Positions 23,725-30,781 of a stretch of 31,295 nt of DNA are shown here, in pieces. A program made the position numbers and the translations under genes. How positions within the stretch are numbered: the stretch's first letter is position 1; every line of letters starts with the position of its first letter. The notes under the pieces were generated by a model. That model made no database searches. It saw only the letters and a list, made by a program, of their open reading frames with translations, and was not told where the DNA came from. The DNA comes from an uncultured Solobacterium sp. Lineage in GTDB: Bacteria; Bacillota_I; Bacilli_A; Erysipelotrichales; Erysipelotrichaceae. Location of the stretch: positions 1 to 31,295 of the forward strand of contig CAJOLG010000002.1 of NCBI GenBank assembly GCA_905235315.1, given 5' to 3'.

Positions 23725-23752
23725 ATTATATCTGCCGGGATCCGGAACACAA
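23725..23752 (-). promoter_or_regulatory. Promoter of the CMD-cupin gene
   Basis: On the minus strand TTGTGT, 16-bp spacer and a perfect TATAAT (23725-23730), giving a leader of about 80 nt that includes GCAGAAGGGCGAATCAGCCTTCTG, an AGAAGG/CCTTCT hairpin. Confidence 0.55.
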
Positions 23753-23778
23753 AACGAATCCGCACATATAATTCCAAA

Positions 23779-23814
23779 CGAAAAGACGAGGTGCCTGTTT
23801 GGGCATCCCGTCTT
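23779..23814 (-). terminator. Terminator-like hairpin after the DivIC-like gene
   Basis: On the minus strand AAGACGGGATGCC pairs with GGCACCTCGTCTT (internal mismatch) and is followed by TTTCG. The short T tract makes it moderate evidence. Confidence 0.5.
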
Positions 23815-23827
23815 CATAATCGTTCAC

Positions 23828-24184
23828 TTACCGGTCTTCATCCTCCGGGAGATAGAAGATCTGCTCATCGTCTTTCGACAGCATATAGTTGCCTCTTGCA
23901 TAACTTGCGACATAGTCGGGATCTTCCAGTTTCTCGCGCTCTCTGGTGAGATATTCATTCTCATCAAGCACCTGCTGGTATTTTTCCTCAACTTCAAGCA
24001 GCTGCCGTTTCAGAGTGATGGTTGTATAGACTTCCACCCCTACCCGGTAGAGCAGATAGACCGAAAATAAAATCACCGCAAAGCAGATCAGCCGTGTGAA
24101 CGGTGTCAGCTTCCGTCTTGTGCTCTTTTTCTTCTGCGGCTTCTTCGCGGCAGTTTTCTTTTTTACTGTCTGTGTTTCCGACAT
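23828..24184 (-). CDS. DivIC/FtsB-type septum formation initiator
   Basis: A 118-residue bitopic membrane protein. The first ~30 residues are strongly basic and cytosolic (KKKTAAKKPQKKKSTRRK), residues ~31-52 form one transmembrane helix (LICFAVILFSVYLLYRVGV), and a heptad-like coiled coil follows (LKRQLLEVEEKYQQVLDENEYLTREREKLEDPDYVASYARGNY). DPDYVASYARGNYMLSKDDEQIFYL matches the DivIC/FtsB end of the domain, where DP-Y-ARE-like residues are typical. It would act with FtsL and DivIB in the divisome. No clear ribosome site precedes the ATG. Confidence 0.85.
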   Translation of the reverse strand: MSETQTVKKKTAAKKPQKKKSTRRKLTPFTRLICFAVILFSVYLLYRVGVEVYTTITLKRQLLEVEEKYQQVLDENEYLTREREKLEDPDYVASYARGNYMLSKDDEQIFYLPEDEDR

Positions 24185-24248
24185 AGCAGATACCGATGTG
24201 TGTATTTATTTTATAACACAGTTATCAAAAGGTATACCGCTTTTTCCC

Positions 24249-24752
24249 TCAGAAAACGCGGATATGCGACAATGCGGTTTCCAGCGGTTTATACAGCACA
24301 AGGCAGATCACAAAATTGGCCGCCCCGTGCACAAGATCATACGGTATGCCTGCGATCCACCAGGCAAGCGCCGCGCTCGGTCCGGCTGTTATCAGGGTGA
24401 GCAGCGAGCACAATGCGCCGAACAGCAGGCCGAAGATTCCCGCAATCACCGCATTGATCACCGGTGAGCGGACATCTGCCGTCAGTGCGCTGATAAGCAC
24501 CAGAATGGGCCAGACATAAAAGTATGTGGCCGTCCAGATACTGATTCCCCACCACAGGGATTCGATTCCCGCAAACAGCAGCACTGACGCAAGTGACAGC
24601 TTCCAGCCGAACTTTCTTGTAAAAAGCATTACCAGAAGAGTGATCAGCTCCACATTGGCAATTGCGTTCAGCGCGAACTTGGAAACCTCCAGAATTGCGG
24701 TCATCGCAGCGATCAGAACAATCTGCCGGACTGCGTTTCCGGTCTTCGTCAT
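24249..24752 (-). CDS. ECF transporter substrate-binding (S) component, probably for cobalamin
   Basis: 167-residue integral membrane protein with about six hydrophobic helices (for example IVLIAAMTAILEVSKFALNAI, LITLLVMLFTRKFG, SLASVLLFAGIESLWWG, FYVWPILVLISAL, VINAVIAGIFGLLFGALCSL, the PYDLVHGAANFVICLVLY end). Length, topology and the N-terminal ILEVSKFALN-type helix fit S components of group II energy-coupling factor transporters, which share EcfAA'T encoded elsewhere. The upstream cobalamin riboswitch and DUF4430 gene point to a corrinoid or precursor as the ligand, as for CbrT. It starts 3 nt after the upstream stop with GGAG spacing 6 nt. Confidence 0.8.
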   Translation of the reverse strand: MTKTGNAVRQIVLIAAMTAILEVSKFALNAIANVELITLLVMLFTRKFGWKLSLASVLLFAGIESLWWGISIWTATYFYVWPILVLISALTADVRSPVINAVIAGIFGLLFGALCSLLTLITAGPSAALAWWIAGIPYDLVHGAANFVICLVLYKPLETALSHIRVF

Positions 24753-24755
24753 GCG

Positions 24756-25157
24756 TTACTCCACCGCAAAGGTATAGACATCGCCGTCAGTAACAGGCTG
24801 TTCCCCGATGCCGTAGCTTCCGTATTCCCCGTTCACATAGATTGCCCAGTATTTGCCGTTGACTTCATAGTCGGCGACGATATTGTTCATCGCTGTCACA
24901 TAAGGCCCGTAGTCACTGTCTACGGCTTCATAGGTCAGTTTGCCTGCCTTCTGCAGTTCCTCGAGAACCTGGGCGAGATATTCCGCTTCGGTATCCGTTT
25001 CCCAGGTATTCTCCATTCCGTCTTCTTCCCGGATGGTTACGGTCACGTGCTTTGCGCCGGCGGCCGTCTTCGGTTTGTTAAACACATAGACAACTGCCAG
25101 CACTGCGGCGAGCACAACGGCGATGATTACTGCAATGAGTGTTTTCCGGTTTTTCAT
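24756..25157 (-). CDS. Membrane-anchored DUF4430 protein, candidate cobalamin-binding
   Basis: 133 residues. An N-terminal uncleaved or weakly cleavable membrane anchor (TLIAVIIAVVLAAVLAVVYVF, no lipobox Cys) is followed by an extracytoplasmic DUF4430 domain: HVTVTIREEDG..., LAQVLEELQKAGKLTYEAVDSDYGPYVTAMNNI, and the hallmark YWAIYVNGEYGSYGIGEQPVTDGDVYTFAVE. DUF4430 corresponds to the C-terminal beta domain of transcobalamin/intrinsic-factor proteins. AGGAGG lies 6 nt before the ATG at 25157. As the first gene after a cobalamin riboswitch and immediately upstream of an ECF S component, it plausibly captures a corrinoid outside the cell and presents it to the transporter; this is inference. 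Confidence 0.82.
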   Translation of the reverse strand: MKNRKTLIAVIIAVVLAAVLAVVYVFNKPKTAAGAKHVTVTIREEDGMENTWETDTEAEYLAQVLEELQKAGKLTYEAVDSDYGPYVTAMNNIVADYEVNGKYWAIYVNGEYGSYGIGEQPVTDGDVYTFAVE

Positions 25158-25204
25158 ACATTTCCTCCTGTCATACACGAGAACGCTGTCTGACATTGCG
25201 GAGC

Positions 25205-25440
25205 CACAATAAAAACACCGGTCCGGAATGTCCCGCGCAGCCAGGGTCTCGTGGCGCACTGAACCGGACGCAGGCAGGTCTCCCGGCTTCCGCATGACAC
25301 TTCCGCCGCCTTCTCAGTTTCCCAATGGCATCTGACGGAACTTAGCGGTACACGGTGACGAGTTCGCGCGGGATTCTCACCCGCTTCCCTATTCTGGATG
25401 ACCAACGGAGTTCTGCCTCCGCTCATCCCACCTGATCCGT
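25205..25440 (-). promoter_or_regulatory. Cobalamin (B12) riboswitch with terminator-like end
   Basis: On the minus strand the core GGGAAGCGGGTGAGAATCC is at about 25365-25386 and the B12-box-like GCCGGGAGACCTGCC is at 25271-25287, in correct order and spacing. Downstream, GTCCGG (25264-25269) can pair with CCGGAC (25221-25226), followed by CGGTGTTTTTATTG, a probable terminator. It controls the DUF4430-ECF unit. The outer P1 limits are approximate. Confidence 0.88.
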
Positions 25441-25518
25441 TCCTGTGATACAGAAGAATCATATCACTTTCGGAACCATATTTCTTCCTTGCCCCCTTTC
25501 CATGCGGGGACATCCTGC

Positions 25519-25524
25519 TACAAT
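25519..25524 (+). promoter_or_regulatory. Extended -10 box for a leaderless small gene
   Basis: TGC-TACAAT (extended -10) ends 6 nt before the ATG at 25531. No ribosome site lies between. A start 6-7 nt downstream would begin the mRNA at the ATG. Confidence 0.5.
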
Positions 25525-25530
25525 TGGATT

Positions 25531-25701
25531 ATGAATATCTTTACGAAGCGGCTGATCGGCCTGGCGGTATCCCTTGCGGCCATAACCTATTTCGGAATCA
25601 CGCATTTCAGCGCAGCAGACACCTATGTAAAAGACCGGCTGAAGGATCAGCCCGATTCTGAACCCAAAACCGGCACACAATCAAAGAAACAGGAATCCTG
25701 A
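25531..25701 (+). CDS. Small membrane or secreted peptide of unknown function
   Basis: 56 residues: a basic start (MNIFTKRLIG), one hydrophobic helix (LAVSLAAITYFGITHF), then a hydrophilic tail rich in Lys, Asp, Gln and Thr (VKDRLKDQPDSEPKTGTQ). It could be a single-span membrane peptide or have an uncleaved signal. No family recognised. Support for reality is the well-placed -10 box and a terminator overlapping its end. A longer upstream TTG-initiated frame starts inside the promoter and is rejected. Confidence 0.5.
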   Translation: MNIFTKRLIGLAVSLAAITYFGITHFSAADTYVKDRLKDQPDSEPKTGTQSKKQES

Positions 25702-25715
25702 CGGGACTCCTGTTT
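25687..25715. terminator. Terminator between convergent genes
   Basis: AAACAGGA-TCC and GG-ACTCCTGTTT form a hairpin with a T tract (TTTTCTGTT) on the plus strand and A-rich flank on the other. It overlaps the end of the small gene and lies 5 nt from the end of the minus-strand gene. Confidence 0.65.
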
Positions 25716-25719
25716 TCTG

Positions 25720-26328
25720 TTATTCGAGGATGCGTTCAATCCTTACAATCTTTCCTGCCAGCTGCGGGCAGTTGTTGAAACTGCCGTCAAGCACCAGACC
25801 GTTGGTCATCGTACCGAAGTATGCCAGTGCTTTATCAGAATCAATGACAAATTCAATGACCGTTCCGTTGATATCTACAGAACACCCGTCCGATGCGTCC
25901 TTCGGATCTTTTTCATCGGTCTTGATCAGCGGCAGTACAATGCCGGTATCCAGCGTGAAGTAATACCGTGTTCCGACCGGCCCGAACTGATAGCCCAGCG
26001 CTGCCGCAAGGAAGCCGTCTTTGTCATAGAGGAATCCGGTTTTTCGGTCGACCTTCAGCTTTTCGTGAATGAGCCGGTACTGACTGGAGGTCGTATCGGT
26101 AATCATCCGGTAATCTTCATAGGTTTTGCCTGCACTGTCCGCGCAGACCGGAATCTCTTCCGCCCCCAGCATCTTCGTATAATTGCCGAACGACTCCAGA
26201 TCGATGCCTCTGTTCCGGAAGATCAGAAGCAGAAGAACACAACCCGCAAGGAAGCCCCCGAGCAACAGTTTTACGCCCGGCTTCAGCCGCTTCCAGAGCC
26301 GCAGCGCCTTCGTTATGAGATTCTGCAT
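25720..26328 (-). CDS. Single-pass membrane protein of unknown function
   Basis: 202 residues with a basic cytosolic N-terminus (KALRLWKRLKPG), one membrane helix (LLLGGFLAGCVLLLLIF, about 20-36) and an extracytoplasmic domain of about 160 residues. That domain has aromatic beta-strand-like segments (TRYYFTLDTGIVLPLI, SVDINGTVIEFVIDSDKALAYFGTM). I recognise no family. The start overlaps the upstream lipoprotein gene by 16 nt, so it is likely translated from the same transcript. The domain may interact with that lipoprotein, which is inference from context only. Confidence 0.72.
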   Translation of the reverse strand: MQNLITKALRLWKRLKPGVKLLLGGFLAGCVLLLLIFRNRGIDLESFGNYTKMLGAEEIPVCADSAGKTYEDYRMITDTTSSQYRLIHEKLKVDRKTGFLYDKDGFLAAALGYQFGPVGTRYYFTLDTGIVLPLIKTDEKDPKDASDGCSVDINGTVIEFVIDSDKALAYFGTMTNGLVLDGSFNNCPQLAGKIVRIERILE

Positions 26329-27665
26329 ACCAGTTCTTTTTTCCCTTCCGGAATCAGCGGACCGCTTTCATATCCGTCACATGCGGTAAAGGTGACCGTA
26401 TCCTCTTTGACTTCCATCGTGACCCGTCCGATGTGCGGTTCGGCTGTGCCGCCGAGCTTCTTTACCGCATAGCGCAGATCATTGTCATCCATCCCGAATC
26501 CGGTCATCGTCAGGCCGCGGTAAACCACCGTGGTATTCTCCGCATCCTGTTCGATCGTAACGGTGCCGTCCCGGTATATCCTTACCCGGACACCGTCTCC
26601 TTCCAGCACATGCGTTATCGCGTTCTCCCAGTAATACCCAAACGGATACGCCAGCCGGCTTCCGTCATTGACACGTTCCAGATCTTCCATGGATACCGCA
26701 AACTGAGAAGGCTGTCTCATATCCCGTTCCAGTTCAATTCCCGAATCCGTGATCGGATTCCGGTTTTCATCCAGCAGGATGATCTGAATCGTCCGTTCTC
26801 CTGCGATGATCCGGCAGTACGGGCTTTCGGGCTGTGTATACTGGCCCGCCATCGCAAAATCGGAAAACTGCCGCACTTCCGCATCAAACGTATCAATATC
26901 CGTACGCGCAAGAATTCCTTCTTCCAGCGGAATCAGATCCAGTGCAGTGAACATATACTCACTGCCTTCCATGTAGGAGTTGATATGCACATAGACATGG
27001 CCGAATTCCGCGAAGAAGTCATACACTTCTTTTTCTTCTCCCCTATCGTTCAAGCACCGGGTGAGCAGGCGGTCCCGCAGGGTCATCGGATGTTCTTCGG
27101 CATCCCGGAACAGGTTTTCTGCCGCTTCGGCTTCCTGCAGGGAGTCTTTTTCCATAAGACGTCCGTTCACTGCCGTAAACGCCGGGTTCCCCTCTCCGCA
27201 TTCAAACCGCACAGCCGGTGTGCGGAAAACGATTTCCCCGTTTTCATTCCGGGAGCCGTAATACCCGGAACCTGCGGTACTCGTGATTTCCGTGACGGTA
27301 TCAGGGATTACAACGGTTACCGGCACCTCTTCAAAGACCAGCGGTGCACCATACTCACTGCGGTACGGATTATCCGCGAATTCATACGTTCCTTCTTTTC
27401 CTCTGACACAGAACGGAGCCGGAACCCCGGTACCGAAAAACCCGCCGAGGGAAGTGACAGCAGCCCTGTCGATCTGTTCCGGTATCACGATCCTGGTTTC
27501 ATCTCCCGACGCATCCCAGGCACACTCGGACACAAACGCCTTCTTTCCGCTGCCTGAAATATGAAAACTGACTCCGTCCTGTTCCGTACTGCCTTCATAT
27601 CCGGTGCATCCTGCGAAGAGTGCGGCGCAAAGAACCGCCCCAAAGATCCGGTTTTCGATTCTCAT
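26313..27665 (-). CDS. Large lipoprotein of unknown function
   Basis: 450 residues starting MRIENRIFGAVLCAALFAGCTG; the LFAGC lipobox predicts lipidation at Cys20 and attachment to the outer membrane face of the cytoplasmic membrane. Middle segments (ETRIVIPEQIDRAAVTSLGGFF..., VPVTVVIPDTVTEITS) resemble the VIPxxV-type strands of bacterial LRR-5 proteins, but not as a clean repeat array. The C-terminal half contains ERTIQIILLDENRNPI and a VRVRIYRDGTVTIEQD strand pair. No catalytic motif is visible. Its ATG overlaps the GNAT stop (ATGA), making it the second gene of a three-gene unit. Confidence 0.75.
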   Translation of the reverse strand: MRIENRIFGAVLCAALFAGCTGYEGSTEQDGVSFHISGSGKKAFVSECAWDASGDETRIVIPEQIDRAAVTSLGGFFGTGVPAPFCVRGKEGTYEFADNPYRSEYGAPLVFEEVPVTVVIPDTVTEITSTAGSGYYGSRNENGEIVFRTPAVRFECGEGNPAFTAVNGRLMEKDSLQEAEAAENLFRDAEEHPMTLRDRLLTRCLNDRGEEKEVYDFFAEFGHVYVHINSYMEGSEYMFTALDLIPLEEGILARTDIDTFDAEVRQFSDFAMAGQYTQPESPYCRIIAGERTIQIILLDENRNPITDSGIELERDMRQPSQFAVSMEDLERVNDGSRLAYPFGYYWENAITHVLEGDGVRVRIYRDGTVTIEQDAENTTVVYRGLTMTGFGMDDNDLRYAVKKLGGTAEPHIGRVTMEVKEDTVTFTACDGYESGPLIPEGKKELVCRIS

Positions 27666-28180
27666 TCGGTTTCTCCTTCCCGGATGTATTCCACTCCGTC
27701 TGCGGTACGCAGTGTATAGGCATCGCCCTGCGGTGTGATCACATCTGCCTGAAAGTTTCGTTTCGCTTCAAAGCCGTTTTTCTCCAGCACACCTATGGCC
27801 GCTTGATTCTTTGCGTCAATATAGGCGCAGTATGAATCACATTCTGTCCGGTTCTCTGGAAGCGCAAGAAACTGCCGCAGCGCCTCCGTGCCGTAACCCT
27901 TTCCGCAGTACTCCTTCCGCACAATAAGATCCAGCTCCGCACATCCGTTTTCGTATACCGTCCGCTCAATCTTTCCGATCAGTCTCTGATCCAGAAAAAT
28001 TCCCTTTGCGGCAAACCGCATCCCGTCATTAAGCCCTGTCCGCACCATCATGAAATACCCGCGTGTGGTGTCTTCATCCAGCGGTACAGAGACGCGGTTC
28101 AGACAAAAGGTCTGATCGGTATGTTCATACAGATCATTGAGATCATCGTATCGGATGGGAAGTTCGCTCAGGGTGATCAT
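27662..28180 (-). CDS. GNAT-family N-acetyltransferase
   Basis: 172 residues with the acetyl-CoA fold. AELDLIVRKEYCGKGYGTEALRQFL supplies beta-4 and the pyrophosphate-binding motif A (Q/RxxGxG as CGKGYGT), and the following YIDAKNQAAIGVLEKNGFEA is motif B with the typical NxxAIxVLEKxGF. The N-terminal YDDLNDLYEHTDQTF and FLDQRLIGKIE pattern suits RimJ/RimL-like enzymes, but the acceptor is unknown. First gene of the GNAT-lipoprotein-membrane protein unit. The -10 box TATACT lies only 8 nt before the ATG and the ribosome site is weak (GAAG). Confidence 0.88.
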   Translation of the reverse strand: MITLSELPIRYDDLNDLYEHTDQTFCLNRVSVPLDEDTTRGYFMMVRTGLNDGMRFAAKGIFLDQRLIGKIERTVYENGCAELDLIVRKEYCGKGYGTEALRQFLALPENRTECDSYCAYIDAKNQAAIGVLEKNGFEAKRNFQADVITPQGDAYTLRTADGVEYIREGETE

Positions 28181-28188
28181 ATATCTTC

Positions 28189-28194
28189 AGTATA
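28189..28194 (-). promoter_or_regulatory. -10 box close to the GNAT start codon
   Basis: TATACT on the minus strand, 8 nt before the ATG at 28180. The mRNA would begin at or within a base or two of the ATG. A TTGTCA lies upstream but with a 21-bp spacer, too long to be convincing. Confidence 0.4.
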
Positions 28195-28249
28195 CAGGCA
28201 TTCCCGTTCTTCGTTTGACAAGAAGATGTGTTGGATTCCGGTTCCCCAT

Positions 28250-28286
28250 TAAGAAACCCGGAGAACGCAGGATTCTGTTCTCCGGG
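28250..28286 (-). terminator. Intrinsic terminator after the surface protein gene
   Basis: A perfect 10-bp stem CCCGGAGAAC/GTTCTCCGGG with a 10-nt loop, followed on the minus strand by TTTCTT. Located about 65 nt past the stop at 28350. Confidence 0.75.
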
Positions 28287-28349
28287 CAGTCTGATTTGGG
28301 GCAGTATCGTTCGGTTCACATGAAACCGTCACGTCAGATCCCTCGTTTC

Positions 28350-28433
28350 TTACTTCCACTTTTTAAGGGTATATGCCGCAAGGATCGCAGTAACGGTCGA
28401 CCCCAGCAATCCTGTAAGATATCTTCCCAGCCC
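28350..28433 (-). repeat. Copy 1 of a diverged tail repeat (intact)
   Basis: Encodes the C-terminal membrane helix and charged end of the surface protein. About 70 of 84 bases match the copy at 31134-31217, with a perfect 25-base run in the middle. Confidence 0.8.
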
Positions 28434-30155
28434 ACGGTCGGTCGTATTCGGTATGATCCGCTGTACCGGAACCGGAATCACAGGCGTCGGCTTGTTCTCT
28501 GAACCGCCGCCCGATTCAGGAGCGCCTGATGGATTCTCCGGTTCCGTAAACGTATTATCGTCAATGTCCGTATATTTATCACCGGGATGAAACTGTACCT
28601 TCTTATAATCCAGGGTCTGACCTTCGGTTCGGATTGGGATATCCGCCTCGCCTTCCGTGCCTTCCGCATTTGTCCAGCCGGTGCCGGCGATGGAGTTTTT
28701 CACGGGGCCGTCGATCGCCTGAAGATTACTGACGGCTGTCAGGCTTCCGCCCGTAATGACGGTTTGATACGGCCATGCCGTATTGATCGCATATCCCCTT
28801 TCAGAGGATAAGCTGACTATGCCGCCTGAGATCGTCATGGCCCGATCTGTGCTGATCGCATCTGCCGAAGCGACTATATCGAGCCTGCCATCGCCGGAAA
28901 GGGTGATTCCGCCGATTGCTTGAATACCGTATGCGGTCGAATCTTCTGGGGAGTGGACCTGGAAGGAGTTTTCTCCCTTGAGGACGATATTCAGCGTTCT
29001 GGGGTCTTCCCAGACGATAGCGCTGCGGTCGTAGCGGCCCTCGTCGTCCTCCCCGCTGTTTTGATAGGAATACCCATTCAATGTCAGGGTTCTTGTATCA
29101 GCGTCATATTTGGCTGTTCCGTCACCGAATATGTCCGATGCGTTCTCAGATGTCACACTTGTACCGCCGATCCAGAGTTGATAATCTTCAACAGGGACAA
29201 TAGGGGTCGGACGTTCCGTCACCGTAAACGTTCTGGTCTCTTCGTCAAAGACTGTTTTACTGAGATCAATTTCTACAGCAGGGCGCAGATAATATTTTTC
29301 TGCCACATCTACCTGATAACTGGGGGGGTCATCCCAGTTTATGATAATGATTCCGTCGGTAGATTTGTCACCGCGCGAGCGGGTCCACCATGAACGGTCG
29401 ATTCCTCTGACAGATTCCGGCAACACGTTAAGGGCATCCCACTCACTTAACAGCCAGATTTTTGCGTCTGTAACAGCGACTTCCGTCATATAGACGGGAA
29501 CCAGGGCGAGTGATACATCGTAAAAGGATCCGCTTACTTCGGCCATGGTTTCAAGCTTGCCTCGTATGGCCGAGTCCTTGTACTCATTGGTGTTAGTATC
29601 GAATATGGTGGGTTCGTCGTCAATTTCCTTGACTGCAAACAGGGTAACCGTTCCGGCATCGGCCGCCGTGGAATCGTCCTTTATGATGTACCACTGGAAC
29701 CCGTTGAAATTCACCGCCAGCTTCGCCAGCTCGTCGGCGCTTTTATTTTTGTTTTCCGGCGTGGTCACATTATAAGCGGAGTAAGAGGCCGCAGCTCTAA
29801 GGGGAGCCCGCTTCAACTCCTCATTGATTTCATCGTTTTCGGTGCTTTCGGATTCTTCTTCCGTTTCATCGGTTTCCGATTCTTCCAAGTCTTCCGATTG
29901 TTCCGATTCTTCGTTTTCCCCGATCTCTTCGGAATCCTCCGCTTCAGTCAGTTCTTCTTCCGGTGTTTCCGCCGGATCATCAGGAGAGAGTTCCGCGGGA
30001 GTTTCATTATCATTTTTCGTTTCGTGCTCCGATATCTGTGAATCGGGTGTTTCCGCGGGAGTTTCTTCTGCGGCAGCCGAAATGAATACCGTGTTGATGC
30101 ACATCATTCCGCTTAATATCACCGCGGCCAGTTTTCTTCCTATTCCCTGTTTCAT
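28350..30155 (-). CDS. Acidic cell-surface protein with a sortase-like C-terminal signal
   Basis: 601 residues from the ATG at 30155 (AAGGAG 9 nt upstream). Signal peptide (MKQGIGRKLAAVILSGMMC..., cleavage near AAA-EE), then about 85 residues almost wholly Glu, Ser, Thr, Asp and Pro, probably a wall-spanning stalk. Residues ~125-310 form a domain with WYIIKDDSTAADAGTVTLFAVKEI and SWWTRSRGD, resembling surface domains with a W-x-R-S motif. Residues ~325-480 are beta-rich (LWIGGTSVTSENASDIFGDG, TLTLNGYSY, ITLSGDGRLDIVAS, MTISGGIVSLSS), like the parallel-beta carbohydrate-binding-like domains of gut Bacillota. The C-terminus has IPNTTD (from about 568), a hydrophobic helix and KKWK: an LPXTG-like sorting signal with Thr in place of Gly. 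Ligand unknown. The tail is duplicated at 31134-31217. Confidence 0.82.
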   Translation of the reverse strand: MKQGIGRKLAAVILSGMMCINTVFISAAAEETPAETPDSQISEHETKNDNETPAELSPDDPAETPEEELTEAEDSEEIGENEESEQSEDLEESETDETEEESESTENDEINEELKRAPLRAAASYSAYNVTTPENKNKSADELAKLAVNFNGFQWYIIKDDSTAADAGTVTLFAVKEIDDEPTIFDTNTNEYKDSAIRGKLETMAEVSGSFYDVSLALVPVYMTEVAVTDAKIWLLSEWDALNVLPESVRGIDRSWWTRSRGDKSTDGIIIINWDDPPSYQVDVAEKYYLRPAVEIDLSKTVFDEETRTFTVTERPTPIVPVEDYQLWIGGTSVTSENASDIFGDGTAKYDADTRTLTLNGYSYQNSGEDDEGRYDRSAIVWEDPRTLNIVLKGENSFQVHSPEDSTAYGIQAIGGITLSGDGRLDIVASADAISTDRAMTISGGIVSLSSERGYAINTAWPYQTVITGGSLTAVSNLQAIDGPVKNSIAGTGWTNAEGTEGEADIPIRTEGQTLDYKKVQFHPGDKYTDIDDNTFTEPENPSGAPESGGGSENKPTPVIPVPVQRIIPNTTDRGLGRYLTGLLGSTVTAILAAYTLKKWK

Positions 30156-30306
30156 AAACCTTGACTCCTTTTTTATTAACACCGATCCGGACAGGGGTCA
30201 CATTGCCCCGGTCAGAATCCGATGGGTATTGATATTTGATTCCAAACGACAAAAAACTCGCTTCAATTTGCGCCACTTTAATAATTACCAGTTTATACTT
30301 TTTCTC
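30156..30306. other. Promoter-bearing spacer upstream of the surface protein gene
   Basis: AT-rich interval of about 150 bases. It contains an imperfect inverted repeat around 30188-30221 (CGGACAGGGG.../...CCCCGGTCAGAATCCG), which would lie in the 5' leader of the surface protein mRNA. No convincing -35/-10 pair is seen; TATAAA at about 30290 on the minus strand is one option. Confidence 0.3.
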
Positions 30307-30453
30307 TTAATAAATTAAGTTTTTTAGATATTGTATTAATCCGTCAATTCCATTTGTAAAATGCGTTCTGACGAATTCTTTTTGATATGCACGGAGATTT
30401 TCATGTCCTTCATCAGTGTATCGAGGATCTTTATACTTTTTCTTTTCTTCCAT
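30307..30453 (-). CDS. Small basic protein of unknown function
   Basis: 48 residues, not a shadow of any larger frame. It begins MEEKKKYKDPRYTDEGHENL and continues RAYQKEFVRTHFTNGIDGL. This opening recalls the N-termini of small phage or plasmid-type ribbon-helix-helix proteins (KYKDPRYT..GxENxxAYQxxF), but the RHH strand that should follow is absent, so it may be a truncated relative. The start at 30453 has TGT-TACAAT (extended -10) ending 8 nt upstream and no ribosome site, another leaderless arrangement. It lies in the AT-rich tract, upstream of the surface protein gene on the same strand. Confidence 0.45.
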   Translation of the reverse strand: MEEKKKYKDPRYTDEGHENLRAYQKEFVRTHFTNGIDGLIQYLKNLIY

Positions 30454-30603
30454 GCAAGCAAATTGTAACACGGCCACTCGCTGCATGTTCGTCGCATTAT
30501 TATCTAATCACCATAGCATTGGCAACATAGTTTTGTTCATTAATACTATCTTGAATACGTGACTTGCGTAAAGAATACGTTAGAAAGAACTGATCGAATT
30601 ATC

Positions 30604-30699
30604 AGAGATTTGCGGTTCGCAGATCTCTTGCTTAACTTATCGAGAAAAAGGTAAGCACGAAGCCATATTTGAGACTCCGTGCTTTTTTCGTACCTTTTT
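30604..30699 (+). ncRNA. Candidate small structured RNA ending in a terminator
   Basis: AGAGATTTGCG-GTT-CGCAGATCTCT (30604-30628) is a compact 11-bp hairpin with one wobble. Next comes AGCACG...CGTGCT (30654-30683) followed by six T, a good intrinsic terminator on the plus strand. AAAAAGGTA (30645-30653) and TACCTTTTT (30691-30699) can pair outside it. No open reading frame explains these. A promoter is only weakly suggested (TTGAAT near 30551), so the transcript's existence and 5' end are inference. Confidence 0.35.
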
Positions 30700-30704
30700 G
30701 TCAG

Positions 30705-30727
30705 GTGTTCAATAAGTTTTTGAACAC
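30705..30727. repeat. Short inverted repeat
   Basis: GTGTTCAA and TTGAACAC, 8-bp arms with a 7-nt loop, directly after the candidate RNA. Function unknown; it could be an operator or a remnant of a mobile element end. Confidence 0.35.
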
Positions 30728-30781
30728 TTACGTTTCTTTGAACTGAATCCCAAAATCAGCAACAACCTATCGATCAAATAG

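Noticed and set aside
25154..25513. 119-residue minus-strand frame over the cobalamin riboswitch
   Set aside because: The region is explained by the conserved riboswitch core and B12 box; the frame has no protein-like features.
30010..30276. 88-residue minus-strand frame over the surface-protein signal peptide
   Set aside because: Overlaps the signal peptide coding region in another frame and lacks a ribosome site.
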